Source: Gluconobacter vitians (lineage in GTDB: Bacteria; Pseudomonadota; Alphaproteobacteria; Acetobacterales; Acetobacteraceae). From it: a stretch of 64,000 nt of DNA. The number at the start of each line of letters is the position of its first letter. Positions within the stretch are counted from its first letter, which is position 1. Both the position numbers and the translations under genes were made by a program. The stretch covers positions 248,001 through 312,000 of the forward strand of contig NZ_JABCQG010000001.1 of assembly GCF_015244565.1 (NCBI RefSeq), in the 5' to 3' direction. Positions 63,359-64,000 of the stretch are shown piece by piece. The notes under the pieces are model-generated. The model saw nothing but the letters and a program-made list of their open reading frames with translations. It was not told where the DNA came from and did no database searches.

Positions 63359-64000
63359 ATGTCTGAAACGGAAGACAATATCCCGGCTCCAGTGACCGGC
63401 ACGCTCATGAAGGGCAAGCGCGGTGTGATCATGGGTGTTGCCAACAAGCACTCCATTGCCTGGGCCATTGCTAGCGCCTGTGCGGCACAGGGTGCGGAAC
63501 TTGCTTTCACCTATCAGGGTGAGGCGCTGGGCAAGCGCGTTCGTCCGCTGGCCGAGAGCGTGGGCTCCTCGCTGGTCCTGCCCTGCGATGTGAGCAATGA
63601 CGACGCCATCAACGCGACGTTCGACGAGATCGAGAAGAGCTGGGGCAAGATCGACTTCGTACTTCACGCCATCGCTTTCGCCGACAAGCAGTATCTCCGC
63701 GGCCGCTACATCGATACGCCGCGTGATGCCTTCCTGCAGGCCATGGACATCTCCTGCTATTCTTTTGTGGCTGTCGCGCGCCGTGCATCCGCAATGATGA
63801 ATCCGGGCGGCTCGTTCCTGAGCATGACCTATCTCGGTGCCGAGCGCGTCATGCCACATTATAATGTAATGGGTGTGGCCAAGGCTGCTCTGGAAGCTTC
63901 CGTGCGCTACATGGCTGCCGATCTGGGCCGTGACGATATCCGTGTGAACGGCATCTCGGCTGGCCCGATCATGACGCTGGCCGCCAACGGGATCAGCGAT
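63359..64000 (+). CDS. fabI: Enoyl-[acyl-carrier-protein] reductase FabI (3' end outside window)
   Basis: 214 residues are visible; the gene continues past the right edge. AGGA lies seven bases before the ATG. The cofactor segment is [17 protein letters not shown] near residue 22, and the catalytic residues Y158 (SMTYLGAE), Y168 and K175 (YNVMGVAK) follow the FabI pattern. It catalyses the last reduction in fatty acid elongation with NADH and is the target of triclosan-type inhibitors. Confidence 0.96.
   Translation, partial: MSETEDNIPAPVTGTLMKGKRGVIMGVANKHSIAWAIASACAAQGAELAFTYQGEALGKRVRPLAESVGSSLVLPCDVSNDDAINATFDEIEKSWGKIDFVLHAIAFADKQYLRGRYIDTPRDAFLQAMDISCYSFVAVARRASAMMNPGGSFLSMTYLGAERVMPHYNVMGVAKAALEASVRYMAADLGRDDIRVNGISAGPIMTLAANGISD

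Noticed and set aside
1-64000. CRISPR arrays, insertion sequences, prophage, riboswitches
   Set aside because: No regularly spaced repeats, transposase or integrase motifs, phage genes or recognisable riboswitch leaders were seen on reading both strands.

Overview
The window reads as ordinary chromosome of an acetic acid bacterium (Alphaproteobacteria, Acetobacteraceae, most like Gluconobacter). This rests on strongly GC-rich third codon positions and on several gene orders and families typical of the class: hdaA-ppk-ppx, aroE-coaE-dnaQ, lysA next to a TIGR02302/DUF4175 gene, a plant/alphaproteobacterial-type GshA, an MbfA ferritin-VIT iron exporter, and a Hint_2 protein of the kind seen in acetic acid bacteria. 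The genus is inferred; no rRNA is present. I see no transposase, integrase, phage gene or CRISPR array. Both edge genes are cut: a nucleotide-sugar 4,6-dehydratase on the left and fabI on the right.

Layout. 0-3 kb: end of a surface-sugar operon (4,6-dehydratase, DegT aminotransferase, small membrane protein). 3-8.3 kb, minus strand: AI-2E family permease, a large beta-repeat/Hint protein with its own promoter, and an ABC-F ATPase. 8.4-12.2 kb: ndk, a GST, purM-purN and, divergent from them, hdaA. 12.3-18.9 kb: a phosphorus-themed run (ppk, ppx, CDP-diacylglycerol pyrophosphatase, MFS permease, secreted HAD phosphatase). 18.9-22.9 kb: lysA and DUF4175. 22.9-29.7 kb: a mixed section with cdd, a trypsin-like protease, a receiver protein, two identical tRNA-Arg(ACG) genes, guaA, small secreted proteins, an HNH protein and gluQ. 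29.7-33.1 kb: argH with a tiny LptM-like lipoprotein gene, divergent from three consecutive TlpA-like thioredoxin genes. 33.2-41.2 kb: a tightly packed operon (N-formylglutamate amidohydrolase, aroE, coaE, dnaQ, two glycosyltransferases, asparagine synthetase, dihydroorotase). 42.1-45.6 kb: YfgM-like protein, bamB and der. 45.7-48.6 kb: two MFS permeases. 48.5-54.9 kb: ubiA with a methyltransferase, rsmE, gshA, mbfA, lolA and rsmI. 54.9-56.3 kb: lpoA-like lipoprotein. 56.9-60.7 kb: lipid A/Kdo operon in which waaA is fused to a DUF374 acyltransferase domain. 60.7-64 kb: a secreted protein of possible alginate-lyase fold, a universal stress protein, pdxH and, divergent, fabI.

A recurring theme is the cell envelope: LPS (waaA fusion, lpxK, lpxL, GT9, GT4), outer-membrane assembly (bamB, lolA, lpoA, LptM-like) and periplasmic redox proteins (three TlpA). 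I found no clearly new multi-gene system. The points most worth following are the Hint/beta-repeat protein, the DUF374-WaaA fusion, the three tandem Tat-type thioredoxins, the hairpin in front of the sugar-porter gene, and the overlapping starts of rsmI and lpoA.
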